The notes below the pieces were generated by a model, which saw nothing but the letters and a program-made list of their open reading frames with translations, was not told the origin of the DNA and searched no databases. The translations under genes and the position numbers were made by a program. From Planktothricoides sp. SR001 (lineage in GTDB: Bacteria; Cyanobacteriota; Cyanobacteriia; Cyanobacteriales; Laspinemataceae), in NCBI RefSeq assembly GCF_001276715.1, contig NZ_LIUQ01000028.1, forward strand, positions 26,071 to 90,070: 64,000 nucleotides of DNA. Direction: 5' to 3'. Below are positions 51,494 through 59,476 of the stretch, piece after piece. Position 1 is the stretch's first letter. Every line of letters begins with the position of its first letter.

Positions 51494-52171
51494 ATGAAAA
51501 TCCTGTTAATTGAAGATGATGTGCGGATTTCAGGGCCGATCGCCGAAGCTTTGAGCGATCGCCGCTATGTAGTAGAAATTGCCAGCGATGGTGAATTGGG
51601 GTTGACTTTTGCGGAAACCAATGCTTTTGACTTAATTATTCTGGATCTAATGTTGCCCAAACTCGATGGAATTTCCTTATGTCGGCAGCTAAGAAACGCC
51701 GGAAATAAAACCCCGATTTTGATGCTAACAGCCAGAGATACTAGCAGCGATAAAGTGTTAGGATTAGATGTGGGGGCTGATGACTATGTGGTCAAGCCAT
51801 TTGATTTGCCAGAATTGTTAGCGAGAATTCGGGCGCTTTTGCGGCGGGAAACGGTGAAATTTTCCCCGATTTTGGAGTGGGGAAAATTAAGGCTAAATCC
51901 CAATGAATGTCAGGTAATCTACGAAGATAAACCATTAACTTTAACACCGAAAGAATACGCTTTGTTAGAGTTATTTTTAAGAAATGGCAGTCGCGTTCTC
52001 AGCCGTAGTGTAATTTTAGAACGAGTCTGGGCTTTTGAAGATATGCCAGGAGAAGAAACCGTTAAAGTGCATTTACGCAGTTTGCGCCAAAAGCTGAAGG
52101 CGGCTGGAGCCCCGGCAAATTTTATTGAAAACGTTTATGGTTTGGGATATCGACTCAATGTTAATCTCTAA
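51494..52171 (+). CDS. OmpR-family response regulator
   Basis: 225 residues. Receiver with IEDDVR pocket, phospho-acceptor in LIILDLMLPKLDG (about D51) and DDYVVKPFDLPELLAR; winged helix with LTPKEYALLELFLRNG, ETVKVHLRSLRQKL and NVYGLGYRLNV. It resembles cyanobacterial RppA/ManR-type regulators, but its signal is not evident. The stop TAA lies within a 12-bp repeat (AATCTCTAAGCA) whose relative is tandem-repeated at the start of the kinase gene. The kinase starts 120 bp downstream on the same strand and is the cognate sensor. Confidence 0.9.
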   Translation: MKILLIEDDVRISGPIAEALSDRRYVVEIASDGELGLTFAETNAFDLIILDLMLPKLDGISLCRQLRNAGNKTPILMLTARDTSSDKVLGLDVGADDYVVKPFDLPELLARIRALLRRETVKFSPILEWGKLRLNPNECQVIYEDKPLTLTPKEYALLELFLRNGSRVLSRSVILERVWAFEDMPGEETVKVHLRSLRQKLKAAGAPANFIENVYGLGYRLNVNL

Positions 52172-52290
52172 GCAAATCTCTAAGCAAATCTCTAAGTATT
52201 TATATTGTAGGGTGGGCAAAAATCCACCATCATATATGGTAAGGTGGGGTGAATATTTTTGCCCACCCGAAGAATGTTAGGGGCTGTGGG

Positions 52291-53742
52291 ATGAATTTTT
52301 GTAAATGGTATAAGCAAATATCTAAGCAAATATCTAAGCAAATATCTAAGCAAATATCTAAGCAAATATCTAACGGACAGTTTAGCAAATTACAAACTCG
52401 GCTGCTGCTGTCGTATTTATTGGTAATTGCCACGATTTTAGGGGCATTTTCTACGGCGGTTTATGCTCTGGTTGCCCGCGATCGCAATCAACAATTAAAT
52501 GCATCTTTGCGTCAGATTGCGGCTGCATCTGCCAGCACCTTAGAAATTATTGAACATGAATATGAAGAACTAACCACAGAAGAAGAATATAAAGGATATA
52601 TTCCCAGGGATGCTGATGGCAATTTTCTGCCCATTAGCTTATCTCAACTGATGGATAAATATCAAGCCAAGTCCATTCCAGATTTTGTGCCGAATCCACT
52701 GATATCGACCGAGCAAGGGGTCGAATGGTTCGATCGCAAACAAGAGTTAATGGTGCGGGAAGGGAACTTTTTTCCCAAAAATTATTTGCCGAAAATTGTA
52801 TCCCCAAAAGGACAAATTATTGAACAGGGAAATATTCGTAGTTTCATTTTGCCGGTTTATGCGGCGGCCAAATCAGAGCAATCAAAACCAGAGCAATTAT
52901 TAGGCTATGTGCGAGCCACCAAATCAATGGATTTGTTAAACGCTGAGTTGCGTCGGTTTCAGCAAGGGTTAATGGCTGGAGTTGCGATTGTTTCTGGACT
53001 GGTGACAGTGGGCGGCTTTTGGCTCGTGAGCGAGTCACTCAAGCCAATTTTGCAAAGTTTTGAGCAACTGAAACAATTTACCTCGGATGCTTCCCATGAA
53101 TTGCGAAGCCCATTGACGGCAATTCGGGCATCGATCGCGGTGATGCAAAGTCACCCAGAACGAGTTCATCCTGCTGACGTGGACAAGCTGAAGGCGATCG
53201 CCTCTGCGTCAGCCCAAATGAGCCAACTGGTTGACGATTTGCTATTGTTAACTCGCATGGATCGCCAAGCCCCCGATCGCGCGGCATGGCGACAAATTGC
53301 CCTCGATGAAATATTAGAAGACTTGGTAGATTTGTACAGCGATCGGGCAGAGGAGGCAAACCTCAAACTGCAATCTCAACTTATCCCTAACCTGGAGGTT
53401 TATGCAGATGCCTTTCAACTATGTCGCTTATTTACTAATTTATTAGCCAATGCCCTGCAATATACCCCATCTGGGGGCACCGTCACCGTCTCATCGCAGC
53501 GCAGCCGCACTCATGCCCTAGTTCGCATTGAAGACACCGGCATTGGTATTGCCCCCGACCAATTGCCCCATATATTCGATCGCTTTTGGCGGGCCGACCA
53601 AGCCAGAAGCCAACATCAAGGAGGATCGGGCTTGGGACTGGCGATCGCCAAAACCATCGCCCAGACTCATGGCGGCGACATCACCGTACACAGCCAACTC
53701 GGTCAAGGAAGTTGCTTTCAGGTGAAAATACCGCTCCCGTAA
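52291..53742 (+). CDS. Membrane sensor histidine kinase, partner of the regulator
   Basis: 483 residues from ATG 52291, preceded by TTAGGGGC; the frame from 52249 would begin inside a repeat. After MNFCKWY, five KQIS repeats lead into TM1 (LLSYLLVIATILGAFSTAVY). A periplasmic region (about 70-215) with acidic EEL/EEE clusters follows, then TM2 (GLMAGVAIVSGLVTVGGFWL), HisKA (SDASHELRSPLTAIRASIAV), N box NLLANALQYTP and G boxes DTGIGIAPDQ, GGSGLGLAIAKTIA. The KQIS repeat comes from a 12-bp tandem repeat (52311-52372), so the cytoplasmic N-terminus should vary in length. Confidence 0.85.
   Translation: MNFCKWYKQISKQISKQISKQISKQISNGQFSKLQTRLLLSYLLVIATILGAFSTAVYALVARDRNQQLNASLRQIAAASASTLEIIEHEYEELTTEEEYKGYIPRDADGNFLPISLSQLMDKYQAKSIPDFVPNPLISTEQGVEWFDRKQELMVREGNFFPKNYLPKIVSPKGQIIEQGNIRSFILPVYAAAKSEQSKPEQLLGYVRATKSMDLLNAELRRFQQGLMAGVAIVSGLVTVGGFWLVSESLKPILQSFEQLKQFTSDASHELRSPLTAIRASIAVMQSHPERVHPADVDKLKAIASASAQMSQLVDDLLLLTRMDRQAPDRAAWRQIALDEILEDLVDLYSDRAEEANLKLQSQLIPNLEVYADAFQLCRLFTNLLANALQYTPSGGTVTVSSQRSRTHALVRIEDTGIGIAPDQLPHIFDRFWRADQARSQHQGGSGLGLAIAKTIAQTHGGDITVHSQLGQGSCFQVKIPLP
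52311..52372. repeat. In-frame 12-bp tandem repeat coding (KQIS)5
   Basis: AAGCAAATATCT repeated five times head to tail inside the kinase gene. A variant AAGCAAATCTCT occurs twice at 52169-52192, starting at the stop codon of the response regulator. Confidence 0.95.
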
Positions 53743-53757
53743 CCAAAGCGATCGGGC

Positions 53758-54050
53758 CGAAACCGGGTTTCTTAATTACAGCGAACACCTCTGTAGGGGC
53801 AAAGCATACTCTTCGAGAAGGCTTCGCCTACGGGCAGTTAATTTTCGGTTTTCACCGTTAACATAATTACCCGAATGCTTTGCCCGAACCCAAGATCGGT
53901 TTTCCGCTGTAGGGGCAAAGCATACTCTTCGAGAAGGCTTCGCCTACGGGCAGTTAATTCTGGGTTTTCACCGTTAACATAATTACCCGAATGCTTTGCC
54001 CGAACCCAAGATCGATTTTCCGCCAAAGTTATCGCCGAAACCCGGTTTCT
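53758..54050. repeat. Two 123-bp direct repeats plus palindromes
   Basis: A unit beginning CTGTAGGGGCAAAGCATACT and ending CGAACCCAAGATCG occurs at about 53790-53899 and 53909-54017. Inside, GGGCAAAGCAT / ATGCTTTGCCC forms the arms of an inverted repeat. Single AGAAACC-S-GGTTTCT palindromes flank the block (53760, 54038). Similar inverted repeats occur at 42166 and 60325. Confidence 0.85.
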
Positions 54051-54135
54051 TTCTTTCCCAGATTTTTACTATTTGTTTCCTACAATTACCTTATGATCAC
54101 TTCTGACCAGCAATAATCACGTTCACAAATTGGCT

Positions 54136-54465
54136 ATGAAATCTAAAGCAGTTGCACTATTTCTCAGTCTTGGCCTAGCGACAACCGTGGCGGCCTGTTC
54201 CAGTCAGCCCGGTGGTCAGACAGAAGGACAACCAACTCCCCCAGCTTCTACCACTCAAGATGGTGGAGAAGAAGGAGGTGCTCCCACTGCCCCAGCCCCG
54301 ACCACTCCCACTCCAGGTACAACCGGAGGAACCACTCAAACTGCGCCTAATTCTACCAGTCCTCAAGGAGGTGGCGAAAATGGCGAAGATGGTCAAGACG
54401 ATCAAGACGATCAAGACGATCAAGATGGTGAAGATGACCAAGATGGTGAAGGTGGAGAATCTTAG
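54136..54465 (+). CDS. Small secreted lipoprotein with acidic tail
   Basis: 109 residues from ATG 54136 (a TTG at 54130 precedes it). A lipoprotein signal peptide with lipobox VAAC and C21 is clear (SKAVALFLSLGLATTVAAC). The mature protein has no fold: Pro/Thr/Gly/Gln-rich, then an Asp-rich tail (GQDDQDDQDDQDGEDDQDGE) encoded by a 9-bp GACGATCAA repeat. It should be anchored in a membrane and may bind divalent cations or act as a spacer; there is no family I recognise. Confidence 0.65.
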   Translation: MKSKAVALFLSLGLATTVAACSSQPGGQTEGQPTPPASTTQDGGEEGGAPTAPAPTTPTPGTTGGTTQTAPNSTSPQGGGENGEDGQDDQDDQDDQDGEDDQDGEGGES

Positions 54466-54603
54466 TCCATTGCCACTTTTGTTTTGTTTCGTGGCAACGA
54501 TTTAACCATCTTAACCATCATTTGATAACAACAATTTGATTTGCTTTTGATTTGCTTGGGGATTTTCCTAGTCTTGAATCCGATATAGCACTTGGTAGAG
54601 TTA

Positions 54604-54663
54604 TGAAGTACAAAAAAAGTCATTCCCGCGCAGGCGGGAATCCAGAAAACCTCTGTACTTCAT
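54604..54663. repeat. Miniature inverted-repeat element with GAAGTACA ends
   Basis: Ends GAAGTACA / TGTACTTC enclose the palindrome ATTCCCGCGCAGGCGGGAAT (54622-54641). It is an inverted relative of the units near 48378 and 48497 (which end in TTTTTTTGTACTTC). Size about 60 bp; no ORF. Confidence 0.75.
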
Positions 54664-54771
54664 CGGGATCATAAACGCTATATCTTGGCTAGGGTATCCC
54701 TCCCTATATTTTCAAATCATTAATCCAGATGAAATCATCAATCTTTTTTAGCTAAATTTGGCATTAATCCC

Positions 54772-55443
54772 ATGATTTTATGTATCGATCGCGTTCTCAC
54801 CCCAGAACAGATAGAAGAAATTCATCGCATTCTCAAAGATGCTGAGTTTGTCGATGGTAAACTCACCGCTGGGAAGTATGCGAAAACCGTTAAAGATAAC
54901 TATCAATTGAAAGGAGATACGGATGCCGCCAAAAATTTGAGGGAAATTGTGCATAATGCGATCGCCCAAAATCCCCTATTTAAAGCCGCCGTTCGTCCCA
55001 AAACAATTCGGCCAATTTTGTTTAGTCGTTATGAACCGGGAATGTCTTATGGTTGGCATACGGATAATGCAATTATGGGCGATCGCGAATTGGCGCGATC
55101 GGATGTATCCCTGACTTTATTTCTCAGCGATCCAGATACTTATCAAGGAGGTGAATTAGTCATCGATACCAGTCTTGGAGAAAAATCTTTTAAACTTCCG
55201 GCTGGGTCAATGATTGTTTATCCTTCTACATTTCTCCATCAAGTTACTGAAGTAACCCAGGGAATTCGTTTCGCTGCGGTGACTTGGGTTCAAAGTTTGG
55301 TTCGTGATGTTCAGCAACGAGAAATTCTCTTTGAACTGGATACGGTGAGAAAGTCAATATTTGAGCAATATGGCAAAACCGTAGAATTTGATTTACTCTG
55401 CAAAACCCACGCCAACTTACTGCGGCAATGGGTGGAAATTTAA
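54772..55443 (+). CDS. PKHD-type Fe(II)/2-oxoglutarate hydroxylase (PiuC/YbiX-like)
   Basis: 223 residues, normal for the family. LTPEQIEEIHRILKDAEF begins the fold; the iron-binding motif HxD is in YGWHTDNAIMG, and the distal His in FLHQVTEVTQGIRFAAVTW, with the arginine for 2-oxoglutarate in the same segment. SLTLFLSDPDTYQGGELVI is another family block. PiuC-type hydroxylases are found with TonB receptors and are iron-regulated. Here a PepSY-type membrane protein follows at 370 bp on the same strand. The substrate is unknown, possibly a siderophore or surface protein. Confidence 0.85.
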   Translation: MILCIDRVLTPEQIEEIHRILKDAEFVDGKLTAGKYAKTVKDNYQLKGDTDAAKNLREIVHNAIAQNPLFKAAVRPKTIRPILFSRYEPGMSYGWHTDNAIMGDRELARSDVSLTLFLSDPDTYQGGELVIDTSLGEKSFKLPAGSMIVYPSTFLHQVTEVTQGIRFAAVTWVQSLVRDVQQREILFELDTVRKSIFEQYGKTVEFDLLCKTHANLLRQWVEI

Positions 55444-55810
55444 GCAAAATTATCCAACAATCACTATTTTTTAGGAAGATTCATCTAAAAATATTCAGTT
55501 TTTTCTGTTCAGGGATATTTTATATGTTTTAGGGTATTTATCAATGCCTAAAATTGCCAAATTAGCCAAATTATCCAAAAAAATCATCCACTACAGCGAT
55601 CGCTTATCTGCTTTTATAGGTTAATTTCTAGGCAATAGAAGTTAAGCATTGCCGAACCCATCAAGTCAAAGGAAAAAACACCGCCATGAAAAGTTGGGTA
55701 TTGGTTGAATAACATCAATTTTTTCCTGAAACTTTTTGGCATATTTCAATCTGGTAATTATGCCTCTACCGTTATTTGATTGTTTTTTTAGTAAAAATTA
55801 GGTAATTCTG
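55444..55810. other. Spacer between the hydroxylase and PepSY genes
   Basis: No gene or repeat of note. It is AT-rich, with a HIP1-like octamer near 55601 (GCGATCGC). Promoter elements for the PepSY gene are likely within 55.65-55.8 kb, but I cannot define them. Confidence 0.4.
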
Positions 55811-56362
55811 ATGATTAACTTCCGCAAACTTCACCGAAAATCTGCTCCCATTGTCTTTATTCCCTTATTTCTTTCTGCATTAACCGGCGTCGCTTACCAA
55901 CTGGGCAGAAATTGGTTTGGTATTTCTGGACAAATCTCTGGATTTTTGCTCAATCTTCACGAAGGGAGATTTCTTGGCAAACCCCTAGTTCCGGTTTATG
56001 TATTATTAGTTGGGCTGGGATTATTGGGCATGATTTTCACAGGTTTCACCATGATCAAATGGCAGCGTAAAGCATCAAAATTTCAGCCAAAAAAAGACTG
56101 GAGATGGGTTCATCGCGTGCTCTCCCCGATCGCATTTTTGCCCCTATTTCTTAGCGCCATCACCGGCGTTGGTTATCGTCTAGGGAGGGCTTGGTTTGGT
56201 CTATCTCGCGAGCAAGCTTCTATCCTGTTAGAAATTCATCAAGGCTCATATTTGGGTAATACTTTCAAGTCTTTTTATGTGTTGCTGGTTGGCGCAAGTT
56301 TGCTGGCTTTATTAATCACCGGCATTCAAATGACAGGGATTTTCCGCAAACTTCAAGCTTAA
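55811..56362 (+). CDS. PepSY-associated membrane protein, internally duplicated
   Basis: 183 residues with four membrane segments in two similar halves: FRKLHRKSAPIVFIPLFLSA... GVAYQLGRNWFG... LHEGRFLG and WVHRVLSPIAFLPLFLSAI... GVGYRLGRAWFG... IHQGSYLG. Each half carries H in HRK/HRV and HEG/HQG, possibly heme or metal ligands. Such PepSY-TM proteins accompany iron uptake systems, and here the iron-dependent hydroxylase lies upstream. The duplication is complete, so the protein is pseudosymmetric. The function in iron reduction or transport is inferred. Confidence 0.75.
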   Translation: MINFRKLHRKSAPIVFIPLFLSALTGVAYQLGRNWFGISGQISGFLLNLHEGRFLGKPLVPVYVLLVGLGLLGMIFTGFTMIKWQRKASKFQPKKDWRWVHRVLSPIAFLPLFLSAITGVGYRLGRAWFGLSREQASILLEIHQGSYLGNTFKSFYVLLVGASLLALLITGIQMTGIFRKLQA

Positions 56363-56378
56363 GCTAGAAACCGGAACC

Positions 56379-56620
56379 CAGAAACCGGGTTTCTTGTGGG
56401 AAATCCACCGTTAACTCTGATATTCACAACAGAAACCCGGTTTCTTTTTTAGCTTGTTTATTTGCGCCAGAAACCGGGTTTCTTATTGTAGATCCACCGT
56501 TAACTCTAATATTCACAACATAAACCCGGTTTTTTTATGATTTACTACTTGTTTATTTCCCCTTTTTATGCTATAAAAATAATCATGGCGATGGGGCTCG
56601 CCAAAACCGCAGTAAGTTGG
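56379..56620. repeat. 242-bp direct repeat, left copy, before the toxin-antitoxin pair
   Basis: Nearly identical to 57378-57619. Contains two AGAAACC-S-GGTTTCT pairs, AATCCACCGTTAACTCT blocks and GGCGATGGGGCTCGCCAAAA at the right. The copies lie exactly 999 bp apart without gaps, with roughly a dozen mismatches. Confidence 0.9.
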
Positions 56621-56713
56621 CCAAAAAATTGACAATATTCTGAATATTTTACCATTCTTTTAACCATCTGTTTTTTATATTATAAAGTAAGTAGTCAAGG
56701 AGCCTTCTGTCTC

Positions 56714-56986
56714 ATGTTAAAAATTAATAAAAGTTATGTATTTGATCAAAATAAACAGGCGATCGCCGTGCAAATTCCCATTGCTGAATTTGAACGCATC
56801 GAGCAATTGATTTCTAAATTCGGTTTAGACCAAATCCTCGAATCAGACGCGGAAGATGCTTGGTTAAATCAAGATTTATCTCGGCTAAGTGAATACGATG
56901 CTTACGAATGGCAAGCGGGAGAATTAGGATCGGGTAAGCCGGTGAATTATGTGGAGGGTGTTGGTTTAGTTATAGGAGAAGAATGA
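56714..56986 (+). CDS. Antitoxin partner of the MazF-type toxin
   Basis: 90 residues. N-terminal strand/helix (MLKINKSYVFDQNKQAIAV, PIAEFERIEQLISKFGLDQI) and an acidic, loosely folded C-terminus (AEDAWLNQDLSRLSEYDAYE), the usual layout of an antitoxin with a DNA-binding or dimer head and a toxin-binding tail. It ends in an ATGA overlap with the toxin gene. GGAG eight bases upstream of ATG 56714 serves as ribosome binding site. The family is not one I can name with certainty. Confidence 0.7.
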   Translation: MLKINKSYVFDQNKQAIAVQIPIAEFERIEQLISKFGLDQILESDAEDAWLNQDLSRLSEYDAYEWQAGELGSGKPVNYVEGVGLVIGEE

Positions 56987-57357
56987 CCATTTTATCTTTG
57001 CAAATTGGGGATATTGTTACGGCGCGATTTCCCCAACAAAATCCTCAAGCCCATGAACAAGAAGGACAACGACCGGCAATTGTAGTGGGGTTGCCCAATC
57101 GAGTCGGGAATCCGCGTTTTCCATTAGTCATTTTGGTGCCAATCACCAGCGATCGAGGGCAAGCATGGGCGAATGATTCCCCTGATTTATATCCTAAATT
57201 TCCCGCCGGAACTGCTGGATTGCGTCAGCCCTCTATTGCATTATTAGATCAGATCAGAGTTTTAGATTTCACCAGAATTACAGAGTATTGGGGAAGACTA
57301 ACTCCCGAAGAATACGATCCCATTTTAAGGGGACTTAAAAGAATGATTGATCCTTAA
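56983..57357 (+). CDS. MazF/PemK-family mRNA interferase toxin
   Basis: 124 residues. Typical segments are LQIGDIVTARFPQQNPQAHE, GQRPAIVVGLPNRVGNP, LVILVPITSDRG and a C-terminal SIALLDQIRVLDFTRI. These match the SH3-like PemK/MazF fold that cleaves RNA. The start overlaps the antitoxin stop by 4 bp. The pair stands alone and is bounded by 242-bp direct repeats, suggesting it moves or can be deleted as a cassette. Confidence 0.8.
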   Translation: MTILSLQIGDIVTARFPQQNPQAHEQEGQRPAIVVGLPNRVGNPRFPLVILVPITSDRGQAWANDSPDLYPKFPAGTAGLRQPSIALLDQIRVLDFTRITEYWGRLTPEEYDPILRGLKRMIDP

Positions 57358-57377
57358 GCGATCGCCATCACTGGACT

Positions 57378-57619
57378 CAGAAACAGGGTTTCTTGTTAGA
57401 AATCCACCGTTAACTCTGATATTCACAACAGAAACCCGGTTTCTTTTTTAGCTTGTTTATTTGCGCCAGAAACCGGGTTTCTTATGGTACATCCACCGTT
57501 AACTCTAATATTCACAACAGAAACCCGGTTTCTTTATGATTTACTACTTGTTTATTTTCCCTTTTTATGCTATAAAAATAATGATGGCGATGGGGCTCGC
57601 CAAAACCGCCGTAAGTTTG
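57378..57619. repeat. 242-bp direct repeat, right copy, after the toxin-antitoxin pair
   Basis: Same layout as the left copy at 56379. Starts about 20 bases after the toxin stop. It ends at CGCCGTAAGTTTGCCAAGAA, after which the two flanks diverge. Confidence 0.9.
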
Positions 57620-57780
57620 CCAAGAATTTGCCAAGAATTTGACCAGACCAAGGCTGATGGCTCCTACTATTCCGGCTTGTTGCGGAAGAGTAGGGGCTTT
57701 GGGTTCTGATTACTCTTTCTGCCACAAGTCACGTTTTTCCACAACTTTAAATTTCCACACATTCAAATTAACGTGACGAT

Positions 57781-59406
57781 ATGTTAGAAAGCATTATCTG
57801 GATTTTATTGATGGGTTGTTTCGTGGGGCAGATTGCTCGACGGCTAAGAGCACCGGCATTGGTGGGCATGACCCTGGTCGGTATTCTCCTCGGCCCCCAA
57901 ATGGGCAATGTGATTAGTGGGGAAGTGCTGGGGGCAGCGGACTCCCTGCGGACGATCGCCGTGATGGTGATTTTGATGAAAGCAGGGTTGGGTCTAGACC
58001 GGGAAAAGCTGTCTCAACAAGGGACTGTGGCGTTAAGACTAGGGTTCTTACCGGCAGCTTGTGAAGCGATCGCCGTTGCGGTGGCGGCGGTTTGGCTATT
58101 CAAATTTGACTTAGCTACCGGATTGTTGCTGGGCTGCGTGATTAGTGCCGAGTCCCCAGCAGTGATTGTCCCCGGAATGTTGCGGTTAAAAAGCCTGGGA
58201 TGGGGGGTGAAAAAAGGAATTCCCGATGCGATTTTAACCGGAAGTGCCTTATCGGATGTATTGCTGCTTTTGGTGTTTAGCTTGCTGCTGGCGTTTCTGT
58301 CTCAAAATACCGCCACCAGCTTGACTTTGCCCGGTGGAATTACCCTCAGTCCCTTGCAATTATTGCCGTTTCAAATCATTGCCCAAATTGGTTTAGGGGT
58401 ATTGTTAGGTTGGTTGATGGCGCGAATTTTGGTGTTTCTGCTGTCGCAACAAAAATGGATGCAAAATAAGGTTTTGGATGCTCTGGTTGCCGCCAGTTTT
58501 GCCCTATTTTTGGTGGTATTAAGCGAAGATTTTCCTGTATTTTCCGGCTATTTAGCGGTGATGGTGACGGGATTTTTTCTAATAGAAATGGATACCCCCT
58601 TAGCCCGACGGTTGCGAGTCGGTTTTGATAGCTTATGGGTGGTGGCGGAAATTGTCCTTTTTGTGTTGCTGGGGGCTAGTATTCAACTGAATGTTTTGGG
58701 CGATCGCTTGCTGGTGGGACTGCTGGTGTTGGCGATCGGCACTTTGGTGGGGCGATCGCTGGGTTGGTATCTGTCCACTTTGGGGAGTAACTGGAGTTGG
58801 AAAGAACGGCTGTTTTTGCTGCCGGGAAATTCCGCCAAAGCCACGGTACAAGCGGCGATTGGGGCTATTCCCCTAGCCCAAGGAATTCAAGGAGGAGACA
58901 CGATTTTAGCGATCGCCGCTTTGTCGATTTTAGTCACCGCACCCTTGGGGGCTTGGGCAATTCCCACTTTTGCTCCCAAACTGTTAGAAAAGGGTGAAGT
59001 TGACCCCACTAAAGTCGCAGTTTCCCGTCACATTATTTTATTAGCTGCGGTAGATACTTCGGCAATTGCCACGGAGACTTTAACCAAAGCGGCAGAATTA
59101 GCCCGTCGCAGTGATGGGGAAGTGGTGGTGCTCCATGTGCGCGTAGGAGAAGATATCCAAGAAGTAGAAAAATTGCGGAATCGCAGCAAGCAACTCCTGG
59201 CAGATATTCCCCATCAATTTATTACTACTGATGGAGACGTACCCGCAGAAATTATTCGCATTGCTCAAGAATATAATGCAGCAGAAATTGTCATGGGTAA
59301 ACGCGGCGATCGTGCCGATGATCATGTGTTAGTTGGGTCGGATTTGCAAGCGGTGTTAGCAACAAGTACATTGCCGATTATTGTAGTGGAAAATAAGTCA
59401 ATTTAA
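57781..59406 (+). CDS. Cation:proton antiporter with C-terminal UspA domain
   Basis: 541 residues. Residues 1-390 contain about 12 membrane helices of the CPA (NhaP/KefB-like) family: RLRAPALVGMTLVGILLGPQ, AVMVILMKAGLGL, CVISAESPAVIVPGML with the ESP motif in the core, and WVVAEIVLFVLLGASIQLNV. The C-terminal 120 residues are a universal-stress-protein domain (VDTSAIATETLTKAAELARR, ADDHVLVGSDLQAVL...LPIIVV) with the nucleotide-binding GxRG-like loop VMGKRGDRADDH. The fusion suggests nucleotide or stress control of ion transport. It is probably in the cytoplasmic membrane and exchanges Na+ or K+ for protons. The ion is not determined. Confidence 0.85.
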   Translation: MLESIIWILLMGCFVGQIARRLRAPALVGMTLVGILLGPQMGNVISGEVLGAADSLRTIAVMVILMKAGLGLDREKLSQQGTVALRLGFLPAACEAIAVAVAAVWLFKFDLATGLLLGCVISAESPAVIVPGMLRLKSLGWGVKKGIPDAILTGSALSDVLLLLVFSLLLAFLSQNTATSLTLPGGITLSPLQLLPFQIIAQIGLGVLLGWLMARILVFLLSQQKWMQNKVLDALVAASFALFLVVLSEDFPVFSGYLAVMVTGFFLIEMDTPLARRLRVGFDSLWVVAEIVLFVLLGASIQLNVLGDRLLVGLLVLAIGTLVGRSLGWYLSTLGSNWSWKERLFLLPGNSAKATVQAAIGAIPLAQGIQGGDTILAIAALSILVTAPLGAWAIPTFAPKLLEKGEVDPTKVAVSRHIILLAAVDTSAIATETLTKAAELARRSDGEVVVLHVRVGEDIQEVEKLRNRSKQLLADIPHQFITTDGDVPAEIIRIAQEYNAAEIVMGKRGDRADDHVLVGSDLQAVLATSTLPIIVVENKSI

Positions 59407-59428
59407 ACTCAACCGAGAAAGCCTCGAA

Positions 59429-59470
59429 AAACCGGGTTTATGAAACTACCCATAAACCCGGTTTCTTTTT
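59429..59470. terminator. Bidirectional terminator built of two repeat palindromes
   Basis: Perfect 14-bp stem AAACCGGGTTTATG / CATAAACCCGGTTT with an 8-base loop, followed by CTTTTT on the plus strand; on the minus strand the arm is followed by TTTTTCGAGG. It separates the convergent antiporter and RDD genes. Confidence 0.8.
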
Positions 59471-59476
59471 CCATAT

